Below, piece by piece: positions 26,705 through 35,156 of a stretch of DNA of 64,000 nt; position 1 is the first letter of the stretch, and the number at the start of each line of letters is the position of its first letter. The position numbers were made by a program, and so were the translations under genes. Location of the stretch: the NCBI GenBank assembly GCA_030427385.1, contig JAUHWR010000001.1, forward strand, positions 682,001 through 746,000, in the 5' to 3' direction. The notes below the pieces were generated by a model, which was given only the letters and a program-made list of their open reading frames with translations, was not told the origin of the DNA and ran no database searches. The stretch comes from Alphaproteobacteria bacterium (GTDB lineage Bacteria > Pseudomonadota > Alphaproteobacteria > Micavibrionales > Micavibrionaceae).

Positions 26705-26732
26705 GGCCCGGATACATACCGGGTCTTTTTTT
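26705..26732 (+). terminator. Rho-independent terminator after the IcmD-like gene
   Basis: GGCCCGG (26705-26711) pairs with CCGGGTC (26719-26725), with one G-T pair and a 7-base loop, followed by seven T. This makes the gene a monocistronic unit. Confidence 0.9.
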
Positions 26733-26785
26733 ATTCTTTGGAATATGCTTTAAGTACGAGACAAATCACTTTATAGTTAGAATAT

Positions 26786-28105
26786 ATGAATAAATTTGAT
26801 GCACTTGGATTATCTGAAAAAACTGTGAAGGCGGTTACGGAATGTGGTTACACGGATCCGACTCCTATTCAAGCTAAGACCATTCCTTCTATATTAATGA
26901 TGCGTGATGTCATTGGCTTAGCGCAGACGGGCACAGGTAAGACGGCTTCTTTTACATTGCCGATGATTGATATTTTATCAGATGGTCGTGCGCGTGCAAA
27001 AATGCCGCGCTCACTTATATTATCTCCCACACGTGAACTTGCGGCGCAGATTGCGGATAACTTTACCAAATATGGCAAGTATCATAATTTGAATATGGCT
27101 CTACTCGTCGGAGGTGTATCCATGGGGGACCAGCTTAAAAAGTTGGATTCCGGTGTAGATGTTTTGATTGCAACGCCGGGCAGATTGCTGGATTTATTTG
27201 ACCGCGGCGCCATTTTATTAACTGATATCAAGATTTTTGTGATTGATGAAGCAGACCGAATGTTGGATATGGGATTTATTCCCGATATTGAAAAGATTGC
27301 ATCTTTTTTACCGGTTTCACGCCAGACATTATTATTTTCCGCAACCATGGCTAAAGAAATCAAGAAGCTTAGTGAAAAATTTCTAAGCAATCCAAAGGAA
27401 ATTAGTGTGTCTCCGCCGGCATCGCCCGCCACAACAGTTGAGCAAAGCTTAACATTCACAACGCCGCGTTTGAAAAAAGAAATGTTGTTGCGTTTAATTA
27501 AATCCGAAGAAATTAAAAATGCATTTGTATTTTGTAACCGTAAAAAAGACATTGGCGCTTTAAAGCAGTGGTTAGCGAAAAAGGGGCTCAATGTGGGTGA
27601 AATTCACGGGGATATGGCGCAAGACGTGCGTACAAAAACCTTAGAGTCATTTAAAAAAGAAGAAATTACATTTCTGATTTGTAGTGATGTCGTTGCCAGA
27701 GGTATTGATATCAAGGGCGTTAGTCATGTTTTCAATTATGATGTTCCTATGAACGCAGATGATTACGTGCACCGTATTGGTCGGACGGGGCGCGCTGGGC
27801 AAGCTGGACGCACGATGATGTTGGCAACAGAAAGCGACCAGAAATTTTTAGATGCAATTGAAAAAAATATTTCGAAAAAAATTCCGATTTTAGATCTTGA
27901 TAAAGATGTATACGGAACCAAAGGTGAAAAGAAATCGTCATCACAGAGCATAGAACGACCGCCGACGAAATCAAAAAATAAAAATGACAAGGACGTGCAA
28001 ACCGCCTCTAAAAATCGCAATTCGCATGTGAGCGCGTTAAAATCAGACGCGTCAACCGGATTTGGCGATGACGTTCCTGATTTCTTTAAAATAAAATCCA
28101 TTTGA
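26786..28105 (+). CDS. rhlE: DEAD-box ATP-dependent RNA helicase, RhlE type
   Basis: This helicase unwinds RNA in ribosome assembly or mRNA decay. The 439-residue protein has all core motifs: the Q motif with P-T-P-I-Q near residue 29, motif I Q-T-G-T-G-K-T, motif II D-E-A-D, motif III S-A-T and motif VI H-R-I-G-R-T-G-R. The last 80 residues form a basic, Ser/Lys-rich tail that ends with an acidic-aromatic D-D-V-P-D-F-F-K. The tail is probably disordered and RNA-binding. Members of this subgroup are often cold-induced. Confidence 0.93.
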   Translation: MNKFDALGLSEKTVKAVTECGYTDPTPIQAKTIPSILMMRDVIGLAQTGTGKTASFTLPMIDILSDGRARAKMPRSLILSPTRELAAQIADNFTKYGKYHNLNMALLVGGVSMGDQLKKLDSGVDVLIATPGRLLDLFDRGAILLTDIKIFVIDEADRMLDMGFIPDIEKIASFLPVSRQTLLFSATMAKEIKKLSEKFLSNPKEISVSPPASPATTVEQSLTFTTPRLKKEMLLRLIKSEEIKNAFVFCNRKKDIGALKQWLAKKGLNVGEIHGDMAQDVRTKTLESFKKEEITFLICSDVVARGIDIKGVSHVFNYDVPMNADDYVHRIGRTGRAGQAGRTMMLATESDQKFLDAIEKNISKKIPILDLDKDVYGTKGEKKSSSQSIERPPTKSKNKNDKDVQTASKNRNSHVSALKSDASTGFGDDVPDFFKIKSI

Positions 28106-28176
28106 TTCTTGTGGATAGAATTTTTCTTTTTGCCTGTATTTAAGACGCACATATTTTTATTTTTTATACTTGGCAA

Positions 28177-28371
28177 ATGAAGAATATTTTTCAGCTAAAA
28201 CTAATCTGCCTTGGATTTTATATTATTTTTTCGGTTAGCTTCGGTTTTGTCTTACTTGCGAGTGAGTTACAGGAAGATAATAAATCTGCTCATTATAATA
28301 AGGGGCATGACATACCTCTTAAATCATTTAAATCGGCAAATATAATTACTTTGGCGGAGAGTCGGGGATAA
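28177..28371 (+). CDS. Short hypothetical protein with N-terminal signal anchor
   Basis: This 64-residue protein has one hydrophobic segment (residues 8-28) followed by a polar tail. It has no recognisable motif and no strong ribosome site. Its stop lies one base before the next start, and the small spacing suggests a two-gene transcript with the membrane protein that follows. Coding status is moderately supported by this arrangement. Confidence 0.45.
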   Translation: MKNIFQLKLICLGFYIIFSVSFGFVLLASELQEDNKSAHYNKGHDIPLKSFKSANIITLAESRG

Positions 28372-28372
28372 T

Positions 28373-29152
28373 ATGGGGTATTCAGGAAGTAAGGCTATAT
28401 TTATTATATGTTTTCTTGCCTTATTAACCGCGTGCATATTGAGCATAACGATTAAATTTCTTGGCGCGTTGATTATTTTTTGGGCATCCGTCTCACTTTT
28501 TTCTTTTTTTAGAATTGTAAATTCATACCATGATACAGGTGAGGTATGTAGTAGGGATAAGTCGGTAGGTCTAATCTTAAAAGGGCTTCAGAGACAAGGC
28601 AGAGAAAAGCAAAAGGCTATATTGAGGTCAAATTTAAATTCATCATTATTTATTCTAATTTCGATGAGCGCTTTTTCTTCTCTCTTAATATTTCTAGATG
28701 GTGCGCCAAATGCATTAAATTATATTGGGATTGTTACACTTAGCGTTTTGATCTTTTGGAATATTCATAACCATGCTTTAAACCCGTATAAAGCCAGTCT
28801 CGTTGGCACTCTTTTGTCGGCTATTTTGTGTATACAAATTTTATTTTTTCATGATTTGTATATTGATTTGAACCGCTTTACGCACTTGTCTTTTGTTAAT
28901 TTAGCTTTGATGGGGCCTGCTTTGTTTTTGGGGGGCGTATATTTAAACGGGATGATAACCAGACATAAATATCGCTTATTTCCAATAACCGGATTATTTT
29001 TGCTAGGCTTTGCAATGATAATGGGCGCGCAGTTAGCTTTAATGACCATTCCTGTTTTATCAGCATTATTGGGGATTTGTTTTTCACAATCATTTTCTAC
29101 ATGGCGTCAAAGAGATTACAAAGATTCTTGTTATAGTGAATTCCTTGCTTGA
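28373..29152 (+). CDS. Polytopic membrane protein of unknown function
   Basis: I do not recognise this 259-residue protein. About seven or eight predicted membrane helices are visible (8-27, 29-47, 90-108, 116-132, 142-160, 172-192, and two between 202 and 238). A basic loop at about 60-85 contains G-L-Q-R-Q-G-R-E-K-Q-K and is likely cytoplasmic. The C-terminal tail is charged. It begins one base after the preceding short gene with a CGGGGAT ribosome site, and a terminator follows 55 bases downstream. Confidence 0.65.
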   Translation: MGYSGSKAIFIICFLALLTACILSITIKFLGALIIFWASVSLFSFFRIVNSYHDTGEVCSRDKSVGLILKGLQRQGREKQKAILRSNLNSSLFILISMSAFSSLLIFLDGAPNALNYIGIVTLSVLIFWNIHNHALNPYKASLVGTLLSAILCIQILFFHDLYIDLNRFTHLSFVNLALMGPALFLGGVYLNGMITRHKYRLFPITGLFLLGFAMIMGAQLALMTIPVLSALLGICFSQSFSTWRQRDYKDSCYSEFLA

Positions 29153-29207
29153 TTTTTTACGCATTTAGGATTATAATCCTTACTTGGCTATGCCCAAAAA
29201 CCGTTCA

Positions 29208-29233
29208 AAGCTCGCATTCTGCGGGCTTTTTTT
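29208..29233 (+). terminator. Rho-independent terminator
   Basis: AAGCTCGC (29208-29215) pairs with GCGGGCTT (29221-29228) around a 5-base loop and runs into seven T. It ends the two-gene membrane protein unit. A 14-bp perfect palindrome (AGGATTATAATCCT, 29167-29180) precedes it. Confidence 0.85.
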
Positions 29234-29253
29234 ATGTTTAGAAAGGATAAAAC

Positions 29254-29589
29254 ATGACAACATATCTTCCCACAGATTCTGATAATAATCCGATTCCCGC
29301 ATTGCGGCTGAAGGATAATAAAGCGCATAAGATTACAAGCAGTACGTCTTCCGCGCGTAATAGTGTCGCCTTTGAAGGGGATACGAAAGTGGTGAGTATA
29401 TACGCAACTCAAGATGTTTTCTTACGATTTGGCAATAATAGCGTAACAGCGACAACGAGCGACCATTTCTTTCCCGCGGGTGTTTATTATGACGTGTCCA
29501 TAGGCGGGGATAAGACGGGACATAGCGATTATCTTGCGGTTATTCAATCCAGCGCAAGCGGAATTGTCTATATTTCAGAGAAATCTTAA
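29254..29589 (+). CDS. Phage-like small beta-rich protein
   Basis: This 111-residue protein has no signal peptide and is beta-strand-rich. A pattern S-V-T-A-T-T-S-D-H-F-F-P-A-G-V-Y-Y-D-V near residue 70 and S-x-S-G-I-V-Y-I-S at the end resemble small structural proteins encoded beside phage capsid genes (A-T-x-S-D-x-x-x-P-A-G signature). No other phage gene is nearby, so it is either a relic or a domesticated gene. An AAAGGA ribosome site precedes the ATG. Its 3' end overlaps recR by 4 bases, tail to tail. Confidence 0.6.
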   Translation: MTTYLPTDSDNNPIPALRLKDNKAHKITSSTSSARNSVAFEGDTKVVSIYATQDVFLRFGNNSVTATTSDHFFPAGVYYDVSIGGDKTGHSDYLAVIQSSASGIVYISEKS

Positions 29590-30185
29590 ATTGCGCGACG
29601 TGATTTGAAGGCGGTCATAATAGTGCCATCATCAAGATAATCTAACTCACCTCCAACGGGCATACCATGGGCCAATCTGGAAATGTTAATTTGATTATGG
29701 CGGCGATGAATTAAATCTGTGACGTAATGAGCCGTTGTTTGCCCATCGACAGTTGCACTAAGCGCCAGAATAATTTCTTCAATCTCTTCGTCCTCTAATC
29801 GCATTTCAAGGTCGGAGAGATTAAGGTTATCAGGTGTTACACCATCAATAACGGATAGCACACCGCCCAAAACATGATAGACACCTTGATAGGAATGCGT
29901 GCGCTCAATAGCCCATAGATCGCCAATATTGGCAATAATGCATAGTGTTTTCGTATCTCGTTTAGGGCTGGCACAAATTGCACAGACATCAATCATGTCA
30001 AGATTGCCGCATTTGGAGCAAATTTTCATTTGATCCGCGGTGTTTCTCAAAGTTTGTGCCAAATCAATCATTGATCCGCGTCCCTTTGTTAACATGTGAA
30101 GCGCAATACGCTTTGCAGAGCGCGGCCCTAATCCCGGAAGTAGAGAAAATTGCTTCACCAGATGATCAAATGGCGTTTTGGACAT
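29586..30185 (-). CDS. recR: Recombination protein RecR
   Basis: RecR acts with RecO, and RecF in some bacteria, to load RecA at gaps and breaks. The 199-residue protein has the N-terminal helix-hairpin-helix (L-P-G-L-G-P-R-S-A), a zinc finger C-S-K-C then C-A-I-C near residues 57-72, a Toprim domain, and the C-terminal Walker-like stretch. The usual upstream partners dnaX and ybaB are absent. Instead its ATG overlaps the lolA stop by one base (TAATG), so it is translationally coupled to lolA. Confidence 0.96.
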   Translation of the reverse strand: MSKTPFDHLVKQFSLLPGLGPRSAKRIALHMLTKGRGSMIDLAQTLRNTADQMKICSKCGNLDMIDVCAICASPKRDTKTLCIIANIGDLWAIERTHSYQGVYHVLGGVLSVIDGVTPDNLNLSDLEMRLEDEEIEEIILALSATVDGQTTAHYVTDLIHRRHNQINISRLAHGMPVGGELDYLDDGTIMTAFKSRRAI

Positions 30186-30850
30186 TACTGGTTATAGCGC
30201 TGAACTTTGCGAGATGGGTTGTGATAAAAGAATAAGCTATCTTTTAAATCTATACCTGTCTCCATTTCAGAAAGAGATATTTCAGTAATAGCGCCCTGAG
30301 GATCAACCACGCGCCATTTTTGAAGTAAAAGAGGATCTTCAGTAAAACCGAGGCTTAACTCACCCGCATCAGGATCTGCCGACTGAACTAAGGTTATTTG
30401 TAAAAGGCCAGCGGCGCGTTTAATGTCTGTGACAATAATGTCTTTGCTCAAATTTAAATTAGGACGCAAAATAAAATCGGCGAGTGTCTGGCCAATCGGC
30501 GCGTTTGACTGTTCTTGAACGGCAGCATCATAGAAATAAATAAATGACCCATCCGCCACAACAAAATCATTCACCGGCGCATCATATTCAAAGCGTAATT
30601 TTCCGGGGCGATTCAAATAAAAGGTGCCTGTAGTACGAATACCATCAGGATCAATTTGCACAAACTTTGAACGAGCCGTAGTTAAGCCGTTTAAATAAGA
30701 TTCAATGTTTTTAATATCTTGCTCCGGCGCCGCATTTGCGCTGCCTGAAAAAGAAAATAAGGCAAAAATAACGGCATATTTAATCACTTTAGTGACCAAA
30801 ATTAGTTTCCAGTATTTCATCATGTTTTTCATTATTTGAATATCTTTCAT
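30185..30850 (-). CDS. lolA: Outer-membrane lipoprotein carrier protein LolA
   Basis: LolA is the periplasmic chaperone that carries lipoproteins from LolCDE to the outer membrane. The 221-residue precursor has a signal peptide ending near A-N-A-A-P. The mature part shows the half-barrel pattern: the Y-L-N-G-L-T-T-A-R-S-K-F-V-Q start, then G-T-F-Y-L-N-R-P-G-K-L-R-F-E-Y and V-V-A-D-G-S. The start ATG overlaps the TerC-family gene's stop (ATGA). Several in-frame ATGs at residues 1-11 make the exact start uncertain. Confidence 0.92.
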   Translation of the reverse strand: MKDIQIMKNMMKYWKLILVTKVIKYAVIFALFSFSGSANAAPEQDIKNIESYLNGLTTARSKFVQIDPDGIRTTGTFYLNRPGKLRFEYDAPVNDFVVADGSFIYFYDAAVQEQSNAPIGQTLADFILRPNLNLSKDIIVTDIKRAAGLLQITLVQSADPDAGELSLGFTEDPLLLQKWRVVDPQGAITEISLSEMETGIDLKDSLFFYHNPSRKVQRYNQ

Positions 30851-31593
30851 GAATGGTTATTTTTTAAAGATCTTTTGGCGCGACGTACCAGTATATTTAA
30901 CACTTCTACCATAAAGCTGAAGCCCATTGCAAAATACAAATAGCCCTTAGGAACATGAACGTGGAAGCCTTCAGCAATCAGCATTAATCCGATTAATAAC
31001 ATATAGCTTAGCGCTAAGATTTTGACAGTGGGGTGACGATTAATAAAATCGCTTACTAGATCGACGGCCAAGATCATAACCACAAGAGAAATCAAAATGG
31101 CGGCAACCATAACCACCAGGTCATCTGCGATGCCAATAGCCGTCATAACGCTGTCGAATGAAAATACAATATCCATAAAGGCTATCTGTAAAATCACGAA
31201 TAACAACATGTTAGAGCGGGTTTTCTTTGCGGTTTCCTTATGTCCCGGACCTTCCAGATTTTCATGAATTTCATGTGTCCCTTTAGCTAACAAAAATAGA
31301 CCGCCGAATATCAGAAGAATATCCCGCCATGAAACATCCTGTTCGTATATGGTAAAGAGCGGTGCTTCAAGTTGTGCCAAAAAGAAGGCTATTGAAAGTA
31401 ATATTAGGCGAGAAGCAACCGCAACTAATAACCCTAATTTTCGTGCAATCGGCTGTTGTTTAGCTGGAAGCTTATCCGATAAAATGGAAATCAGAATTAA
31501 ATTATCTATTCCTAAAATAATCTCAAGAGCCAGTAATGTTGCGAATGCAGCCCAAACGCTGGGGTCACTTAATAGTGATAAAATATATTCCAT
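30847..31593 (-). CDS. TerC-family integral membrane protein
   Basis: The 248-residue protein has about seven membrane helices and the TerC family landmarks: E-I-I-L-G-I-D-N-L-I near residue 25 and F-M-D-I-V-F-S-F-D-S-V near residue 140, whose acidic and asparagine residues lie inside helices and probably bind metal. Relatives export manganese or accompany metalation of exported proteins. The tellurite name is historical, and no other ter gene is present. It sits in a tight group with recR, lolA and the phosphatase. Confidence 0.88.
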   Translation of the reverse strand: MEYILSLLSDPSVWAAFATLLALEIILGIDNLILISILSDKLPAKQQPIARKLGLLVAVASRLILLSIAFFLAQLEAPLFTIYEQDVSWRDILLIFGGLFLLAKGTHEIHENLEGPGHKETAKKTRSNMLLFVILQIAFMDIVFSFDSVMTAIGIADDLVVMVAAILISLVVMILAVDLVSDFINRHPTVKILALSYMLLIGLMLIAEGFHVHVPKGYLYFAMGFSFMVEVLNILVRRAKRSLKNNHS

Positions 31594-31596
31594 AGG

Positions 31597-32061
31597 TTAA
31601 GCCTGTAATTCCTTCATTATTCCTTTAACTCCGTTTTCTATCAGATCGAACGCCTTTGTAAAATGTTCGGTTCCGCCATAATACGGATCCGGTACATCTG
31701 TCCACTCCGAATCTGTGGCAAAGGCAGAATGCATCTTAATATCTGCCTTTGAATCTTTGGGTTTATTTAAATTTAAATAGTCAAAATGTCCTTTATCCAT
31801 AGCAATGATTAAATCAAAATCGTAATAATCTTCGTTTTTAAGGGGGCGGGATCGTATATTTTCAATGCAATATCCTCTATTTACGGCTTCTTCAACGGCG
31901 CGCGGGTCGGGTGGGCTGCCTTCATGCCATCCATGTGTGCCGCATGAATCGACATTAATTTTATCGTTGCCGTTTTCTGCTAATAATTGCCGCAACATCC
32001 CGTCTGCCGTGGGGGAGCGGCATATATTTCCTGTGCAGACAAATAGAACGGACGTGTACAT
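31597..32061 (-). CDS. Low-molecular-weight protein tyrosine phosphatase
   Basis: This is a cysteine-dependent phosphatase. The ATG at 32061 gives 154 residues with the active-site loop V-C9-T-G-N-I-C-R15-S-P near the N-terminus, as the family requires; a longer frame to 32124 would add an unrelated extension. The general acid lies in V-P-D-P-Y-Y-G-G near residue 118. Substrates are usually tyrosine kinases of polysaccharide export or unknown. It precedes the TerC gene by 3 bases on the same strand and diverges from the olsB-like gene. Confidence 0.92.
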   Translation of the reverse strand: MYTSVLFVCTGNICRSPTADGMLRQLLAENGNDKINVDSCGTHGWHEGSPPDPRAVEEAVNRGYCIENIRSRPLKNEDYYDFDLIIAMDKGHFDYLNLNKPKDSKADIKMHSAFATDSEWTDVPDPYYGGTEHFTKAFDLIENGVKGIMKELQA

Positions 32062-32101
32062 ATTACTTGACCCTATAATGCTTATCTTTATTCTGCAAGA
32101 T

Positions 32102-32905
32102 ATGTCAGATGAAACGGAAGGCAAGCAGCAAGAAATAATTGTGCGTTTAGCGCAAAATGATGCTGAGCGTGAAGCCGCGCAAATACTGCGTTATAAAGTC
32201 TTTTACGAAGAGTTTGGGGCCATCCCTTCGCCGCGTGTCAAAGAAAGTAAAAAAGATTGGGATCAGTTTGATGAAGTGGCTGAACACATGGTTGTGTTGG
32301 ACGAATCACTTGGCACGGGCCCGGATTCCATAATTGGAACTTATCGGCTTTGCGATCAAAAAGCGGCAAATAGCGTAGGTCAGTTTTATACTCAGGAAGA
32401 ATACGATATCTCTCCTTTAATTGATTGCGGCGCAAATTTACTGGAGCTTGGACGTTCTTGTGTGGAGGTAGAATATCGGACGCGCCCTGTCTTGCAAAAG
32501 CTATGGCAAGGCATTGCTGATTATGTTTTGGAGCATGAAATTGAAATTCTGTTCGGATGCGGCAGTTTTCATGGTACAGACCCGCAGGAGCATGCCGAGG
32601 CGCTATCATATTTGCATCATTACCATCTCGCTGCGCCGGGCATCCGTCCGCGCTCACTTGATAAGCATTATGTCGAAATGAATTTGATGGCAAAATCGCG
32701 TATCAATCAAAAACAAATCTTAACCAGTCTGCCTCCTTTAATTAAAGGATATTTACGCATCGGCGCAATGATTGGTGATGGTGCCTATGTGGATAAAGAT
32801 TTTAATACAACGGATGTTTGCGTTGTCTTACAAACTCAATTAATTGCCAATCGTTATCGCCGCCACTATGAAAAGGATGGGCGGACATTTAAAGAGTCGG
32901 AATGA
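32102..32905 (+). CDS. olsB: OlsB-like ornithine N-acyltransferase (GNAT/hemolysin fold)
   Basis: This protein is predicted to transfer a 3-hydroxyacyl chain from acyl-ACP to ornithine, the first step of ornithine-lipid synthesis. The ATG at 32102 gives 268 residues; the open frame extends upstream only through the antisense of the phosphatase gene. The family core is visible: L-R-Y-K-V-F-Y-E-E-F near residue 30, G-T-Y-R-L, L-E-L-G-R-S-C-V near residue 117, and F-G-C-G-S-F-H-G-T-D near residue 157. A PlsC-type acyltransferase follows, as in olsBA pairs. Confidence 0.82.
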   Translation: MSDETEGKQQEIIVRLAQNDAEREAAQILRYKVFYEEFGAIPSPRVKESKKDWDQFDEVAEHMVVLDESLGTGPDSIIGTYRLCDQKAANSVGQFYTQEEYDISPLIDCGANLLELGRSCVEVEYRTRPVLQKLWQGIADYVLEHEIEILFGCGSFHGTDPQEHAEALSYLHHYHLAAPGIRPRSLDKHYVEMNLMAKSRINQKQILTSLPPLIKGYLRIGAMIGDGAYVDKDFNTTDVCVVLQTQLIANRYRRHYEKDGRTFKESE

Positions 32906-32961
32906 CTCTGAATATTCAAATTTATAACTAATCTTAAATCCTTATTCGGTATATTTATTGT

Positions 32962-33699
32962 ATGAGCCTTATATTTGCAGTTTTTAAAGTTTTCTTGTTC
33001 CTGATCTGGTGCGTAATCATGGTACCCATACAGGCGGTTGTTTTGGTATTCACCAAAGGGCAGGGGGCATACATTATCCCTAAATTTTGGCATAAGGGCG
33101 TATGCTTAATTTTTGGAATTAATGTTAAAATTGTCGGTAAGCCAGTGCATGACCGGCAGATTATGTATGTCTCCAACCATTTATCTTATCTTGATATTCC
33201 GGCGATTGGCTCTTATTTGAAGGCATCATTCATAGCAAAACAAGAGGTCGCGGGATGGCCGGTTTTTGGTTTTTTGTCCAAAATGCAACAAACCGCTTTT
33301 GTGGATAGAACCGGCGCACGGATTAAAGAAGATCATTATTCCCTAGGCAGCATGCTAGATGCTGGAAAAAGTCTGATTTTATTTCCGGAAGGCACGTCAT
33401 CAGATGCGACAGAATTGCTACCATTTAAATCACGCTTATTTACGTTGGTCATTGAGCGCGTGGGTAATGTAGCGGTGCAGCCCTTTACCATTCGCTTGCC
33501 CCATGCCAAAAACCAGAAAGATCGCGATCAATATGCTTGGTATGGAGACATGGATTTGGCGCCGCATTTATGGGCTCTTGCTAAAACAAACGGGGTGACT
33601 GTCGAGCTAGTGTTTCATGATTTAATTGAGCTTGATGAAAATGTAGAGCGTAAAAATTTAACGGATCAATGCTTTGATATGATAAAAAGTGGATTATAA
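32962..33699 (+). CDS. olsA: 1-acyl-glycerol-3-phosphate / lyso-ornithine-lipid acyltransferase (PlsC/OlsA family)
   Basis: This 245-residue membrane acyltransferase has an N-terminal hydrophobic helix (residues 5-30), the catalytic N-H-L-S-Y-L-D box (H-x4-D form) near residue 72 and F-P-E-G-T-S-S near residue 142. Position right after the OlsB-like gene (56 bases) argues for the second step of ornithine-lipid synthesis. A role in phosphatidic acid synthesis is equally possible from sequence alone; some OlsA proteins do both. Confidence 0.82.
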   Translation: MSLIFAVFKVFLFLIWCVIMVPIQAVVLVFTKGQGAYIIPKFWHKGVCLIFGINVKIVGKPVHDRQIMYVSNHLSYLDIPAIGSYLKASFIAKQEVAGWPVFGFLSKMQQTAFVDRTGARIKEDHYSLGSMLDAGKSLILFPEGTSSDATELLPFKSRLFTLVIERVGNVAVQPFTIRLPHAKNQKDRDQYAWYGDMDLAPHLWALAKTNGVTVELVFHDLIELDENVERKNLTDQCFDMIKSGL

Positions 33700-33775
33700 G
33701 ATTATTCTGACATAGACAAATCTGTTTCAATCCCCTACATTCCAGCTTTAGATAATAATAAAAATAGAGCTAAAA

Positions 33776-34528
33776 ATGTCATCTGTCATGCCCATTCCTA
33801 TGTCTTCTGCAAATCTTCCATTTAAGCGCGTTCTTCTGAAAATGTCAGGGGAAGTCTTAATGGGAAAGAATGAATTCGGACTTGATCCCGAAACTGTGGA
33901 TCGCGTTGCCAGAGATATAAAAGAAGTCAAAGATATGGGCGTCGAAGTTTGCGTAACGGTCGGGGCAGGGAATATTTTTCGTGGCGTATCGGGTGCATCA
34001 CAGGGGATGGATCGAACAACCGCAGATTACATGGGAATGCTTGGCATTGTTATTAATGCGCTGGCGCTTCAAAATTCTTTAGAGAGATTGGGAGTACAAA
34101 CACGAGTACAGTCGGCTATTCGTATGGATACGATTTGTGAGCCTTATATTCGTCGCCGTGCGGTACGTCATATGCAAAAAGGGCGTGTTGTTATATTCGC
34201 CGCCGGGACGGGTAATCCTTATTTTACGTCGGATACGGCGGCAACGCTGCGCGCATCCGAAATGGATTGTGATGCCATTTTTAAAGGTACAAAGGTCGAT
34301 GGTGTTTATACGGCTGATCCAATGAAAGATCCCGATGCTAAGCATTATGAGAAGATTGATTACATGGAAGTATTAACAAAGAATTTGCGCGTAATGGATA
34401 CAACGGCAATTTCCCTGGCTAAAGAAAATAATATTCCGATTGTTATCTTTTCTATTCGTGAAGAAGGTAATATCGCTAAGGTTCTTAAAGGTGAGGGAAA
34501 ATACACAATTGTGAAGAGTGAAAATTAG
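33776..34528 (+). CDS. pyrH: UMP kinase
   Basis: This enzyme phosphorylates UMP to UDP with ATP in pyrimidine synthesis and is normally hexameric and regulated by GTP and UTP. The 250-residue protein has [10 protein letters not shown] near residue 18, the G-A-G-N-I-F-R-G loop and the D-x-x-A-A-T-L-R-A motif. Additional ATG codons lie at residues 6 and 9. The usual rpsB-tsf genes are not upstream; this gene opens the long envelope and housekeeping run, with frr 20 bases behind. Confidence 0.97.
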   Translation: MSSVMPIPMSSANLPFKRVLLKMSGEVLMGKNEFGLDPETVDRVARDIKEVKDMGVEVCVTVGAGNIFRGVSGASQGMDRTTADYMGMLGIVINALALQNSLERLGVQTRVQSAIRMDTICEPYIRRRAVRHMQKGRVVIFAAGTGNPYFTSDTAATLRASEMDCDAIFKGTKVDGVYTADPMKDPDAKHYEKIDYMEVLTKNLRVMDTTAISLAKENNIPIVIFSIREEGNIAKVLKGEGKYTIVKSEN

Positions 34529-34548
34529 GAAAAAAAAGAGGAAATAAG

Positions 34549-35106
34549 ATGGCTGAATTTAATCTAAAAGATCTCCGTATGCGGATGGATAAATCAATTG
34601 AAAGTTTGACAAATGATTTTAACGGACTTCGTACAGGGCGCGCTTCGGTGAATATGCTCGATCCTGTTGTGGTGGATGTTTATGGCTCTCGTATGCCATT
34701 AAATCAGGTGGCAAGTGTTTCGACGCCTGAATCCCGCTTGATATCTGTATCTGTATGGGATGCAAATAATGTAAAGGCAGTTGAAAAAGCCATTGCAAAT
34801 GCAGGGCTAGGTTTAAACCCACAACCAGAGGGAAATATTATTCGCGTTCCTGTGCCGGAATTGAATGAAGAGCGCCGTAAGGAATTGACTAAAGTTGCCG
34901 GGCAATATGCAGAAAGCGGTAAAGTTGCCGTGCGGAATATTCGCCGTGACGGGATGGATGCCTTAAAGCTTAAAGAAAAAGCGAAGGAAATTTCTGAAGA
35001 TGATTTAAAGCGTTTATCTGATGATGTGCAAAAGCTAACAGATGAGAAAATCAAAGAAATAGATGACATGCTATCTTCCAAAGAAAAAGATATTATGACC
35101 GTATAA
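34549..35106 (+). CDS. frr: Ribosome recycling factor
   Basis: RRF splits post-termination ribosomes together with EF-G. The 185-residue length is standard. The L-R-T-G-R-A-S motif near residue 28 and the V-P[10 protein letters not shown] motif near residue 105 are typical, and the two-domain, tRNA-like layout is implied. A strong AAGAGGAAAT ribosome site precedes the ATG. The order pyrH-frr-uppS-cdsA is conserved across proteobacteria. Confidence 0.97.
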   Translation: MAEFNLKDLRMRMDKSIESLTNDFNGLRTGRASVNMLDPVVVDVYGSRMPLNQVASVSTPESRLISVSVWDANNVKAVEKAIANAGLGLNPQPEGNIIRVPVPELNEERRKELTKVAGQYAESGKVAVRNIRRDGMDALKLKEKAKEISEDDLKRLSDDVQKLTDEKIKEIDDMLSSKEKDIMTV

Positions 35107-35156
35107 GGCAATTTATTTATTTAGTTATCGAGCCGTTTGTGTTAATCGAATACATA

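Noticed and set aside
30847-31593. Tellurite-resistance function for the TerC-type gene
   Set aside because: No other ter genes are present, and most TerC proteins act in metal handling. The name is historical.
31865-32101. N-terminal extension of the OlsB-like gene
   Set aside because: The frame is open but runs through the antisense of the phosphatase gene, and family alignment starts after the ATG at 32102.
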